From: G963422705 sp963422705
GTDB lineage: Bacteria; Poribacteria; WGA-4E; WGA-3G
Length of the DNA stretch: 64,000 bases
Assembly: GCA_963422705.1 (NCBI GenBank)
Contig: OY730443.1
Coordinates: 1,674,001-1,738,000 of the forward strand
Reading direction: 5' to 3'
Part shown: piece by piece, positions 16,740 through 25,365 of the stretch
How positions within the stretch are numbered: the stretch's first letter is position 1
Layout of the letters: every line of letters begins with the position of its first letter
Position numbers and translations under genes: made by a program
Notes under the pieces: generated by a model
Seen by the model: the letters and a program-made list of their open reading frames with translations, nothing else
Database searches by the model: none
What the model was told of the DNA's origin: nothing

Positions 16740-16771
16740 GGAGCGTCTGATACCGGCTCCGGACGAACGCT
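16740..16771 (+). pseudogene. 16S rRNA 5'-end scrap (about 31 nt)
   Basis: GAGCGTCTGATACCGGCTC followed by CGGACGAACGCT is the first part of 16S rRNA. It shares the unusual GATACCGG with the fragment at 14972 instead of the universal GATCCTGG, so both derive from the same altered source. It lies 15 bp after the -10 box of promoter copy B, implying a deletion of the leader. Confidence 0.6.
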
Positions 16772-16836
16772 TTGTCTTTTTGATAGAATAGGTTGACGAT
16801 TTGGCAGCTACCTCCAACTTTTATCGAGGTGCGTCG

Positions 16837-17004
16837 ATGAATCAATCTGGAGGGAGTTGGTACTCACCACGTCGCCTCGCCCAAATCGCCGCTGCGGCAG
16901 GCACCGGATATCTGATTTACAAAGGGGCAAAAACGGTTATCGGCATTGTGATATTGCCCACTCCTGCTGCACCGTTTAGTGGATTGCTTCTCTTAACCCC
17001 TTAG
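16837..17004 (+). pseudogene. Toxin-like protein, copy 3 (C-terminal tail only)
   Basis: From ATG 16837 the frame reads MNQSGGSWYSPRRLAQIAAA and continues through the hydrophobic, proline-rich tail identical to copies 1 and 2. The HGGEHWDV domain and signal peptide are absent. Only about 55 residues remain, making it the most reduced of the three. No Shine-Dalgarno sequence is evident. The following WG gene keeps the same 84-bp spacing. Confidence 0.6.
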
Positions 17005-17088
17005 TAATTCGTTTCACGCTCAAAAAGCGGTTTTCCGTGGAACACAAGCAACACGGAAAAACGTTTGACTCACAAGGTAGGTAGTAAA

Positions 17089-17973
17089 ATGCCGAAATTT
17101 GGCTACATTGACAAAAGTGGAGATTTTGTTATTCCACCACAGTTTGATGACGGCTCATATTATAGCGAGGGATTAGCGGCTGTAAAAATTGATGGGGAAC
17201 ACGGGTTCATTGACAAAAACGGAGATTTTGCCATCCCGCTTCAATTTCAGTGGGCAGCTAGGTTTTCGGATGGCCTCGCCCCCGTTTACATAAGGGACAA
17301 GCACGGCTACATTGATAAGTCCGGTACAATAGTAATACCTCCGATGTTTGAGCAGGGGGAACAGTTTTCGGAGGGGCTTGCCTATGTCAAAACCGAGACA
17401 CAAAATGGATATATTGATACTACCGGTGCCTGGGCACTCATCCCACCCCCACATTACCTTTGCTTTGCCCCGTTTTGCGACGGATTAGCCGTAGCCGATG
17501 TCTGTGAAGACGACGAACTCAACGACGAGGGGTATCTTACGGATTGGGAGTGCACGGGTGAGGGATATATCGATAAAACCGGTGCAATCGTCATCCCACC
17601 GCAATTTCGGGAGGTAGACGATTTCTCCGAGGAGCTCGCCCATGTTGTAATAAAGGATGGAAGCCACGCCTTTATTGATAAAACAGGGGAGGTGGCAGTG
17701 ACATTTGATTTTGCTTTAAGATTTTATCAGCCCTACTTCTCTGAAGGATTAGTGAGCATAGGCATAGACAAGAAATATGGATTTGCCGATAAGACGGGTG
17801 CTATCGTAATTGAACCGCAGTTTGATAGAGTCTATTGGTTCTCCGAAGGCGTTGCTTGTGTTTGCATTGATGACAAATGGGGTTACATAGACAGAAGAGG
17901 CGCGTGGGTGATTGAGCCGAGGGAGTGGCTTGCCTATGAGTTCTCAGAGGGATTAGCAAGGGTGGGAACCTGA
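17089..17973 (+). CDS. WG-repeat protein, copy 3
   Basis: The 294-aa protein is nearly identical to the copies at 11874 and 13580. It has a two-residue deletion (TFDFALRF where the others have TFDFDFALRF) and some unique substitutions (LQFQWAARF, CDGLAVADV, IDRRGAWVIEP). The frame is intact. It has the same GGTAGG ribosome-binding context, no signal peptide and is predicted cytoplasmic. It is downstream of rrn-type promoter copy B and the short toxin tail, so it could be strongly transcribed. The 3' flank shared by copies 1 and 2 is absent here. Confidence 0.83.
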   Translation: MPKFGYIDKSGDFVIPPQFDDGSYYSEGLAAVKIDGEHGFIDKNGDFAIPLQFQWAARFSDGLAPVYIRDKHGYIDKSGTIVIPPMFEQGEQFSEGLAYVKTETQNGYIDTTGAWALIPPPHYLCFAPFCDGLAVADVCEDDELNDEGYLTDWECTGEGYIDKTGAIVIPPQFREVDDFSEELAHVVIKDGSHAFIDKTGEVAVTFDFALRFYQPYFSEGLVSIGIDKKYGFADKTGAIVIEPQFDRVYWFSEGVACVCIDDKWGYIDRRGAWVIEPREWLAYEFSEGLARVGT

Positions 17974-18121
17974 ATGGAAACGATCTGACGTTGCTTCGGA
18001 TTTATCGGAACTCCATAACATTACGGCAACCGCACACTTCGGCAACCTCGTCGGCTTGGATACAGATTTTCAAGAGGTTGATGTGCTTTGGGTGCTGTTC
18101 TCGCCAGAGATACCCCATCAC
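17972..18121 (+). pseudogene. C-terminal fragment of an unidentified (possibly helicase/primase) gene interrupted by an IS
   Basis: An open frame reads SDVASDLSELHNITATAHFG, then NLVGLDTDFQEVDVLWVLF and SPEIPHH. The HFGNxxGLxxxxxxDVxxVLxSP pattern recalls C-terminal helicase-type domains where a resolved gene name is followed by xxGxP; this is tentative. The IS at 18122 interrupts it. Removing the IS continues the frame with HYAPHFG and a stop at 19651-19653. The 5' part of the gene is missing. Confidence 0.35.
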
Positions 18122-18195
18122 GGGCATTCAGGCGTGAAGCCCACTGCTTTAGCTGTGGGAGGAAAGCCTGCTACCCCATTGTGTCAAGAAAAAAC

Positions 18196-18224
18196 TTGAC
18201 AATTACGAAAGAATGTCGTATAAG
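18196..18224 (+). promoter_or_regulatory. Promoter of the first tnpB
   Basis: TTGACA (18196-18201), a 17-bp spacer and TATAAG (18219-18224). Transcription would start just before the conserved leader hairpin at 18239. Confidence 0.55.
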
Positions 18225-18238
18225 TATAATATCAGGTT

Positions 18239-18279
18239 GGCAAGTCTAACAAGCGTAACCGCAAGGTTACGGACTTGCC
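18239..18279 (+). ncRNA. Conserved structured leader RNA of the IS605-type element
   Basis: GGCAAGTC (18239-18246) pairs perfectly with GACTTGCC (18272-18279). After a 7-nt 5' bulge, CGTAACC pairs with GGTTACG around a GCAA tetraloop. The same architecture occurs with different base pairs in the two other elements (24185-24225 and about 10137-10175). Covariation supports a real RNA structure between promoter and tnpB. Confidence 0.6.
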
Positions 18280-18320
18280 TCCCACTTGTTAAGGGATAAA
18301 TGCCTGATACCTGATATACC

Positions 18321-19628
18321 ATGAAGTTAACATTTAGATACCCTGTGTATCCGACGCAAACACAGGAAACGACATTATTAAAGTGGTTAGAACACCTTTG
18401 TGAACTTCAGAATTCCGCACGCCATCATCGCAAGGTTGCGTGGGAGACTGAAGGTAAACGCGTTTCTTGCTACGAACAGCAACAAAAACTGACGATTGCC
18501 CGTAAAAAATATGACGATTTCCGTGAAGTGCCACAGGATATGCAAGTGTGTGCCTTGGAACGCACGGATAAAGCTTATCACGGTTTCTATAGACGCTGCA
18601 AAGAAGGGGCTACGAAAAAAGGCTATCCAAGACATCGGAAACGGATTAGGTCCCTGTCGTGGAAACTGCGTAAACAAACTAAAGTTGTTCGTCGAAAGAA
18701 CCACACCACTGATAAAAAAACGATACGCGTTCGCGAGAACCCAATCCGCGAAACAGCATGGAAACACGACAGGGTGAAAGTGCCAAAGTTGGGCGAAGTT
18801 AAGATATACATGCACCGCCCCCTTCAAGGTGATGCGAAAGAAGTCACACTCGTTAAAAAAGCCTCGGGGTGGTACGCTCATATCTCCTGTGAACTCCCGG
18901 ATACACCGAAAGTTGAACCGACGGCAGCGATTGCTGTTGATGTGGGGACAACGCACTATCTAACGACTTCCGATGGTGAAAAAGAGGAGAATCCGCGGTG
19001 GTATCGTCAAGCAGAAGGACTTACACGGAAACACTCTTCATACCTTTCGCGTCAGAAAAAAGGTAGCAACCGTAGAAAGAAACAACAGCAGAAACTCGCT
19101 TTACATCATGAGCGAACCGTCAACAGACGTAAAGACTTTATTGGTAAACTCGTTTATAAACTCTACCACCATAAGAAAAACAGTGTGTTAGTCGCCGAAA
19201 ACCTTAACACCGAAAATATGGTTCAGAACAAACACCTCAGCAAGAGTATCAGCGATGCGTCTTGGGCAACTTTCTTTGAGTGGTGTGGGAACATAGCCGA
19301 AAGAGACGGTTTCCATTTCCACCAAGTAAACCCGAAGAATACCTCGCAAACCTGCTCAAGTTGCTGTGAGAAGTCGCCGAAGCGACTATCGCTGGGGGTG
19401 CGAACTTTTCGGTGTCAGTTTTGTGGGACGGTTTTAGACCGGGACCACAACGCTGCGATAAACATACTTCTTAAGGCAGCTGCTGCCCTTCGTGGAGAGC
19501 GGTGGGTTACCACCCTCTATGAAACGAGAAACAAGAACGAAGCACGAGACAAAGGCTTTCAGAACGCAACACAGTTTACGGTGTTTGACGCTCTTAACAA
19601 GCCCAAGTCTTTAGGCTTGGGTAGTTGA
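18321..19628 (+). CDS. tnpB: RNA-guided nuclease TnpB (IS605 OrfB)
   Basis: The 435-aa protein has an N-terminal helix-turn-helix/wedge part (MKLTFRYPVYPTQTQETTLL). RuvC-I Asp is in AIAVDVGTTHYL (D207), RuvC-II Glu in LVAENLNTENM (E293) and RuvC-III Asp in LDRDHNAAINIL. A zinc ribbon sits between them (CSSC and CQFC, about 345-368). All catalytic residues are present, so the nuclease may be active. TnpB uses an RNA from the 3' end of its own element to cut a TAM-flanked target, promoting element retention. Unusually, the coding region runs to the last base of the element, overlapping both the right-end hairpin and any guide-RNA scaffold. Confidence 0.92.
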   Translation: MKLTFRYPVYPTQTQETTLLKWLEHLCELQNSARHHRKVAWETEGKRVSCYEQQQKLTIARKKYDDFREVPQDMQVCALERTDKAYHGFYRRCKEGATKKGYPRHRKRIRSLSWKLRKQTKVVRRKNHTTDKKTIRVRENPIRETAWKHDRVKVPKLGEVKIYMHRPLQGDAKEVTLVKKASGWYAHISCELPDTPKVEPTAAIAVDVGTTHYLTTSDGEKEENPRWYRQAEGLTRKHSSYLSRQKKGSNRRKKQQQKLALHHERTVNRRKDFIGKLVYKLYHHKKNSVLVAENLNTENMVQNKHLSKSISDASWATFFEWCGNIAERDGFHFHQVNPKNTSQTCSSCCEKSPKRLSLGVRTFRCQFCGTVLDRDHNAAINILLKAAAALRGERWVTTLYETRNKNEARDKGFQNATQFTVFDALNKPKSLGLGS

Positions 19629-19715
19629 CCACTATGCACCGCACTTCGGATAGGTGCCATTTTCCCGGCCATGTGCTATAATATTCCACGATAAAAAAAT
19701 AGGGGAATTATTTTA

Positions 19716-20795
19716 ATGAAACAGGTTTTTTCGGTAAAAAAATACAGTACTTTAGTCGTTTATATTATGTCCCTCGGGGTGCTGCTGTTTGGTAGCCTGA
19801 ACGCTTACGCGAAAGGGCATGAGACGAAAGAATTCAAGGTAGCGATGCTTTTGCCGGCTTCAATCACCGATGCAGGATGGAACGCTTTGGCTTACGAAGG
19901 GCTCAAGGGAATTGAAAAGGAACTCAATGCCCAAATTAGCCACGTTGAGAGCCGAACCCCCGCGGATCAGGAAGAGCATTTTCGCGCGTATGCGCTAGAT
20001 GGGTATCACCTTATCTTTGGGCATGGATATGAGTATCAAGATTCGGCAAAGGCTGTCGCGTCTGATTTCCCCGAAACGATTTTTATTACCTCTTCGGGGA
20101 GTACACTCCTTCCAAATGTCTCTCCTATCATCTTTCGACTTGAGGAGGCTACCTATCTATTAGGAATTATGGCGGGGAAAATGAGTAAAAGCGGTAAGAT
20201 AGGTATTGTGGGCGGCCAGAATATACCCTCTGTCAATAGCACGTTCATGGCGTTTGAAGGCGGTGTGAGAAGCGTTAACCCCGATGCAGAAGTCCGTTGG
20301 ACATACGTCGGAGATTGGGAAAACATCGGAAAGGCAAAAGAACTCGCACTCGCACAAATTAATGAGGGGATAGACTTTATTTTTCATAACGCGGATGCAG
20401 CAGGACGCGGTGTATTTGAGGCAGCAGAAATCGCACAAGCTTCTGGCAAGATGGTGTACACGTTCGGCTCTAACAAAGATCAGAGTGAAGTGTCGCCAAC
20501 AACCGTGCTGGCAAATGCAATCATTACACCGAATGCATTTGTGCACGTTGCCAAGTTGGTTAAGGAAGGTACCTTCAAATCGCAGCCCTACGTTTTCACG
20601 ATGGTGACAGGTGGTGCGATTGCGATGTCTTACAATCCAAAATTGGAAGATAAGGTGCCTGAAGAAGTCAAAAAGCAGGTTGCCGAGGCGAAACAGAAAA
20701 TCCTGGCGGGGGAACTCAAGGTTCCACAAATTAATTTCGGTGAAGAGAATGAGCCTGAGCATGAAGAATCCGATGAAAAAGGGCATAAAGATTAG
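19716..20795 (+). CDS. BMP-family ABC transporter substrate-binding protein
   Basis: The 359-aa protein has a signal peptide (STLVVYIMSLGVLLFGSLNA, cleaved near AYAKG). The periplasmic-binding fold is typical of the basic membrane protein/PnrA family: FKVAMLLPASITDAGWNALA, IFGHGYEYQDSAK, IFITSSGS, GIMAGKMSKSGKIGIVGGQN, NIGKAKELALAQINEGIDFI and FGSNKDQSEVSP. Relatives bind nucleosides or similar ligands. The C-terminus is a charged Glu/Lys/His tail. Start ATG 19716; a -10 TATAAT lies at 19677-19682 with a weak GTGCCA -35. No permease or ATPase genes are adjacent. It precedes the formate dehydrogenase by 36 bp, so they probably share a transcript, an unusual pairing. Confidence 0.9.
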   Translation: MKQVFSVKKYSTLVVYIMSLGVLLFGSLNAYAKGHETKEFKVAMLLPASITDAGWNALAYEGLKGIEKELNAQISHVESRTPADQEEHFRAYALDGYHLIFGHGYEYQDSAKAVASDFPETIFITSSGSTLLPNVSPIIFRLEEATYLLGIMAGKMSKSGKIGIVGGQNIPSVNSTFMAFEGGVRSVNPDAEVRWTYVGDWENIGKAKELALAQINEGIDFIFHNADAAGRGVFEAAEIAQASGKMVYTFGSNKDQSEVSPTTVLANAIITPNAFVHVAKLVKEGTFKSQPYVFTMVTGGAIAMSYNPKLEDKVPEEVKKQVAEAKQKILAGELKVPQINFGEENEPEHEESDEKGHKD

Positions 20796-20831
20796 AGAGT
20801 TTGACGCTTTTTGTATGAGAGGAGCACCGCG

Positions 20832-23555
20832 ATGAAACATAAACAACATCAGGGAAGGACATTTGCAAAGAATGTGTTGCAAATCGATGGAGAAGAGGTC
20901 TCCTTTTCTGAGGGTGAAACCCTCCTAGAAGTTGCTCAGCAACACCATAAAGATATTCCGACGTTATGTTATGATTCTCGACTTGAGCCGTTCGGCGGAT
21001 GCCGGCTTTGCATCGTTGAATTGGAGGGTTCTCGAAAACCCGTGGCAGCTTGTACAACAGCAGCCACCCCCGGTATGGTAGTCCGGACTGCAACGGAGAC
21101 AATTGAAACATATCGGAAGACGCTCCTTGAAATGGTTATTGGGGAAAATCGCGAGGGTGATGTGAATGCCTTACGCGGGTACGCGTCGACGGAACTGGCA
21201 CATCTCCGCAATCGATACGAAATAACGTCAGTAGGGATAACCGGGACAACATCTGGAACCAGCAAATTGGATGATAACCCGTTTATCCTCCGGGACTATG
21301 AACTGTGCATCTCCTGCTATCGCTGCGTGCGTGTCTGTGCAGAGCAGGAAGGGGACCACGCCATTACGGTAATGAATCGTGGATTTCACACGCAGATTAG
21401 CACGGAGTTTGATGGACTCCTGAAAGATTCCGATTGTACGTTTTGTGGGCAGTGCGTTCAAACGTGTCCGACAGGTGCGCTGGCAGACAAGAAAGCACTG
21501 CGGGCAGCAGATGCTCCGGGTGAGATTGAAAAGACGCGGACAATATGCGGGTATTGTGGTGTTGGGTGTTCGGTTGATGTGCTCACGAAAAATGAGAAAA
21601 TCGTAGGGATTCATCCGGCCATGGACGGGCCCGCGAACCTCGGCGCACTCTGTGTGAAAGGGCAGTTTGCATACGATTTTGTGCAACATCCAGAACGGCT
21701 AAAAATGCCGCTCATCCGTGGTGACGATGGAGAGCTGCATGAAACGACATGGGAGACAGCTCTTGATAAGGCGGCTGAGGGATTCCGCGAAATACAGGCA
21801 GCGCATGGGAAACATAGCATTTATGGCATCGCATCTGGACGTGCTCCAAGTGAAGCCGCCTATCTTATGCAGAAATTTATCAGGGTAGGGTTCGGTACCA
21901 ACTATATTGACAATTGCAGCCGTGCTTGACACGCGCCAACCGTTGCCGGGCTGGCAGCAACAATTGGACGCGGCGCGATGTCTAACCCGCTCGTCGATAT
22001 GCAGAAACCTGATGTGATTTTCTGTATCGGAACAAATATGACAGAATGCCACCCTGTGGCAGCAACAGGACTCAAGAAAGCCGTGGCGCACGGGGCGAAA
22101 CTCATCGTGGCAGACCCGCGGCGGATTGGGTTGGCAGAGATGTCGCACCTCTATCTACCGCTACGGGTTGGTTCTGATACGGCACTGCTTTTGGCAATGG
22201 CACACGTTATCGCGCGAGAAGGGTTGGTTGATGAAGAATTCATTCAGAACCGGACGGTAGGGTTTGATGAATTCTTTGAACATGTCGCGCAGTGGACACC
22301 GGAATGGGCTGAAACGATTACAGATGTCCCCGCAAAAGATATTGAGACAGCAGCGCTATGGTACGCAAGTGGAGACAAAGGGGCAATCTATTATACATTA
22401 GGGATTACAGAACATATCTGTGGCGTTGAGAATGTTCAGAGTTTGTGCAATCTCGTACTCATGACAGGGAATATTGGCCGCGAAGGAACCGGTATCAATC
22501 CGATGCGTGGCCAAAACAACATCCAAGGTGCTGGGGACAGTGGCGCGCTGCCGAACAATTACCCCGGCTTCCAACCCGTTACCGCACCAGCGAATCAGGA
22601 GAAATTCAAGCGAGAATACGGCGTAGAAATTGAATTGGAAAAAGGAATTACTAAAGTCACCGCGTTAGAGTTATGTGGTGATAGCATCCATGCAATGCTA
22701 ATTGATGGGGAAAATACACTCCTGTCTGATCCGAATAGAGAACACTGCGAGCATGCCTTGCGTTCGCTAGCCCATCTTGTCGTCATTGACATCTTCTTGA
22801 CAGAAACCGCCCAATTGGCAGATGTTGTGCTGCCAGCGACGGGGTGGGGTGAAACTGACGGTGTCTGTACCAATACGGAACGGCGCGTTCAGCGAATGAG
22901 AGCAGCCGTGCCACCCCCCGCTCAGGCAAAACCAGATTGGTGGATTATCTCGCAACTCGCACAGCGGTTAGGGCTTGAAGGGTTTGCCTTTGAATCCCCA
23001 GAACCGATTTTTAACGAACTGTGTCGAGTGTCACCAATTTATGAGGGATTGGATTGGGACCGGATTGAAGCCGGCGAATATCAGTGGCCCGTACCGCACA
23101 AAGAACACCCTGGGACACCCCGATTGCACGAAGGCGAATTTATCAATGGACGCGGTATCTTCTCAACTGTTCATTATCGAGAGCCCGCAGAGACTATCAG
23201 CGAAGCGTTCCCTGTCTGGCTCACAACCGGCCGGCGCTTGGAATCGTATCATACCCGGACACAGACGGGACGGGCGCAAGGAATTGAGTATCTGTTATCT
23301 GAAGAGTCCCTCGAGGTAAATCCTCTCGATATTGAAAAATGGGGATTGAAGGATGGGGAATGGTGCCGAATGTGGAGCGCGCGCGGAAATATTAATATCA
23401 AAGTGAAGGCGACGCAGCGTTCACCGAAGGGAACTGTTTTCGCAAGTTTCAGTTTCGCGGATGTTCCCATCAACCGATTGACAGGTTCTGGATACGATGC
23501 GGTGACGCATACGGCTGAGTTGAAGGTTTGCCCGGTTCGGTTAGAACCTATCTAA
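20832..23555 (+). CDS. fdhA: Formate dehydrogenase alpha subunit, selenocysteine-containing (TGA at codon 366)
   Basis: A 907-residue molybdopterin enzyme read through an in-frame TGA (21927-21929). N-terminal 2Fe-2S domain: C46, C57, C60, C74. Two 4Fe-4S clusters: C159/C162/C165/C169 and C202/C205/C208/C212. A further 4Fe-4S site of the catalytic domain: C239/C242/C246/C274. The TGA sits in NCSRA-U-HAPTVAGLAA, exactly where formate dehydrogenases have Cys or Sec ligating Mo/W; both sides are in one frame. The C-terminal molybdopterin-dinucleotide domain ends at 23555 (TTGRRLESYHTRTQTGRAQG). A SECIS-like hairpin follows the TGA. It oxidises formate to CO2, probably in the cytoplasm with NAD or ferredoxin partners not encoded here. 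Start ATG 20832 follows GAGAGGAGC. Confidence 0.93.
21927..21961 (+). promoter_or_regulatory. SECIS-like hairpin for selenocysteine insertion
   Basis: After the TGA, 13 nt of spacer precede TTGCC-GGGCT-GGC. A stem of GTT-GCC (21942-21947) with GGC (21953-21955) and AAC (21959-21961), with a 3-nt 3' bulge, carries a GGGCT loop. The E. coli fdhF SECIS has the same spacing from UGA to its UUGC element and a similar G-rich GGUCU loop. The element lies inside the coding sequence, as bacterial SECIS elements do. Confidence 0.7.
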
Positions 23556-24184
23556 CCATATTTGAAAATTAGATTCAAAACAACCAAACAACACCAGATT
23601 AACCCAGTTTGTCACGGCGTAGGATGTCGTCCTTTGCAGAATTCCTAGAGCCGATTCAAATGAGAGAAATGCCTGAAAAATCCACGGGCTCGGAATTAGA
23701 CTGCCAGACGTACGCAAATAATGGATACAACTCCGGTTAATTTACGATGGAAGCTTAGAAACAGATAGCCCATTCTTAATTCTTTAAAGAAAAGGGACAT
23801 AACATGAATTGGAAATCGCGTTGGTTGGCACAAGACGAAGATGCCGACGACAAAAACTTGCAAGCGAAGCTCTTGAATCAGCTGCAATCTGAGGGGTTTG
23901 ATGCGTACGAGTGGAGAGGGCAGCCAGGGAGGGCGTATCTCGATTATATTCATAGCCGCGATGAAGCCGTCTGTATCCTATCTGGAACAGCGGATGTAAA
24001 GGTAGGAATTGAACAAGGAAGTGTTGAAGCTGGCGCCCGGATGGATGTTCCGGCGAATACTTACGGGAATTCGTTTGTTTTGCCTAATCCTTTAGGTTTG
24101 GGATATAAGCCGCTAAGGGCCTAATCCTTGTGAAATAAAATTGACTTTTCTGCTAAAAATGTGATATCATATTCGTATCAAGTT

Positions 24185-24225
24185 GGCAGACAGGTTTAGC
24201 AGCATCGCAAGGTTCTGTGTCTGCC
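24185..24225 (+). ncRNA. Conserved structured leader RNA of the second IS605-type element
   Basis: GGCAGACA (24185-24192) pairs with TGTCTGCC (24218-24225). A 7-nt 5' bulge (GGTTTAG) is followed by CAGCATC, a GCAA tetraloop and GGTTCTG. The fold equals that at 18239-18279 while most base pairs differ, which is compensatory change. Confidence 0.6.
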
Positions 24226-24267
24226 TACCCACTGAAACGGGGTAAAAGACTTGAAACTTGATAGTCC

Positions 24268-25365
24268 ATGAAAACCTATAAATACCCGCTTGGGAAACAA
24301 TCGAATACCATCCGCATTGGCAATCTGCTTGACGATATGTGGCAGGTGCATGTCTATTTCCATAAGTGGCAGCGTCACCGGTATAAAGACGGCTTGCCGT
24401 ATGCCAACTACGCTGCAATGTGTCAACATGCCTGCATATTGAAACGAACCACACATCCACATTGGAAGTTATTGCCAAGCCAAGCCATCCAAGCAGAGTT
24501 GGAACGAATTGATAATGCGTATCAAAGGTTCTTTAATAAACGCGGAGGTAACCCCCATATCAAACCGGAGCATAAGTTTAAGTCTATCACGCTGAAACAA
24601 ACTGGATTTAAACTTCTTACACTCACCTTTCGTCAGTGGGATAAAGGGAAGTGGTGATTTGATAAAGTGCCAACTACGTTTCATAAGCACTCTGCTTGGC
24701 ATGGAAAACTTAGGCGTATCACCATCAAACGTGACAATTGCGGCGACTATTGGCTTTACCTCATAACGGATGACACAGATTTTATCCCACTGCCGACAAC
24801 AGGTAAAAGCGTTGGGGCAGATTTCGGTATGAAAGACGCATACTTGACACTTAGCACCGGTGAGAAAATCCAACACCCGCAACCTTTGAAACAGTCCTTG
24901 AATAAACTTCGGACGCTCAATAAAGCGTTTTCTCGTAAAGTTAAAGGTTCTAACGGGTGGTGGCGGTGTGTCCGGCAACTCGCACGTCTGTATCGGAAAA
25001 TCAGCAACCACCGTAAAGATTTTCACTGGCAACTGGCAAGTGAACTTTGTAAAAAGTTTGATATCATTGTGCTTGAGACATTGAACCTTGACGGCATGAA
25101 ACGCCTGTGGGGGCGTAAAGTATCGGACCTCGCCTTCTACCAGTTCGTTCAGATATTGGAATATAAGTGTCAAAAACATAAGCGTCATTTTAAAAAAGTC
25201 GGACAATGGACAGCTACAACCAAACCTTGTCGTGATTGCGGTTTTCATAACGAAACCCTAACCTTGGACGATAGGCAGTGGACATGCCCCGACTGTGGTT
25301 CACACCACGATAGAGACATCAACGCTGCGATAAACATTTTGCGGGCAGGGATAGCCGTCACGTGA
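24268..25365 (+). pseudogene. tnpB: tnpB with one in-frame stop codon
   Basis: The frame codes for a 366-codon TnpB interrupted only by TGA at codon 130 (24655-24657, between KGKW and FDKVPTTF). The second part alone (from GTG 24667) holds the whole RuvC core: VGADFGMKDAYL (RuvC-I Asp), IIVLETLNLDG (RuvC-II Glu), CRDCG and CPDCG zinc ribbon, HDRDINAAINIL. The two halves are in the same frame, so a single substitution inactivated it. No SECIS-like hairpin follows this TGA, so selenocysteine is unlikely. It is about 70 residues shorter at the C-terminus than the tnpB at 18321, leaving the guide-RNA region untranslated. Confidence 0.85.

Larger units (their letters stand above)
18122..19629 (+). 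mobile_element. IS605-type (tnpB-only) insertion element
   Basis: The 1508-bp element lies after TCAC (18118-18121) and begins GGGCATTCAGGCGTG. It has a left-end hairpin CCCACTGCTTTAGCTGTGGG (18140-18159) and a right-end hairpin CCCAAGTCTTTAGGCTTGGG, and ends at TTGAC (19629). No tnpA is present, so it would need a Y1 transposase in trans. There is no target duplication, as expected for this family. Ends were set by alignment with the two related elements in the window. Confidence 0.75.

Noticed and set aside
24655..24690. TGA in tnpB as a second selenocysteine codon
   Set aside because: No GC-rich hairpin at SECIS spacing follows, TnpB has no Sec members known, and the position is not a redox or metal site; nonsense mutation is simpler.
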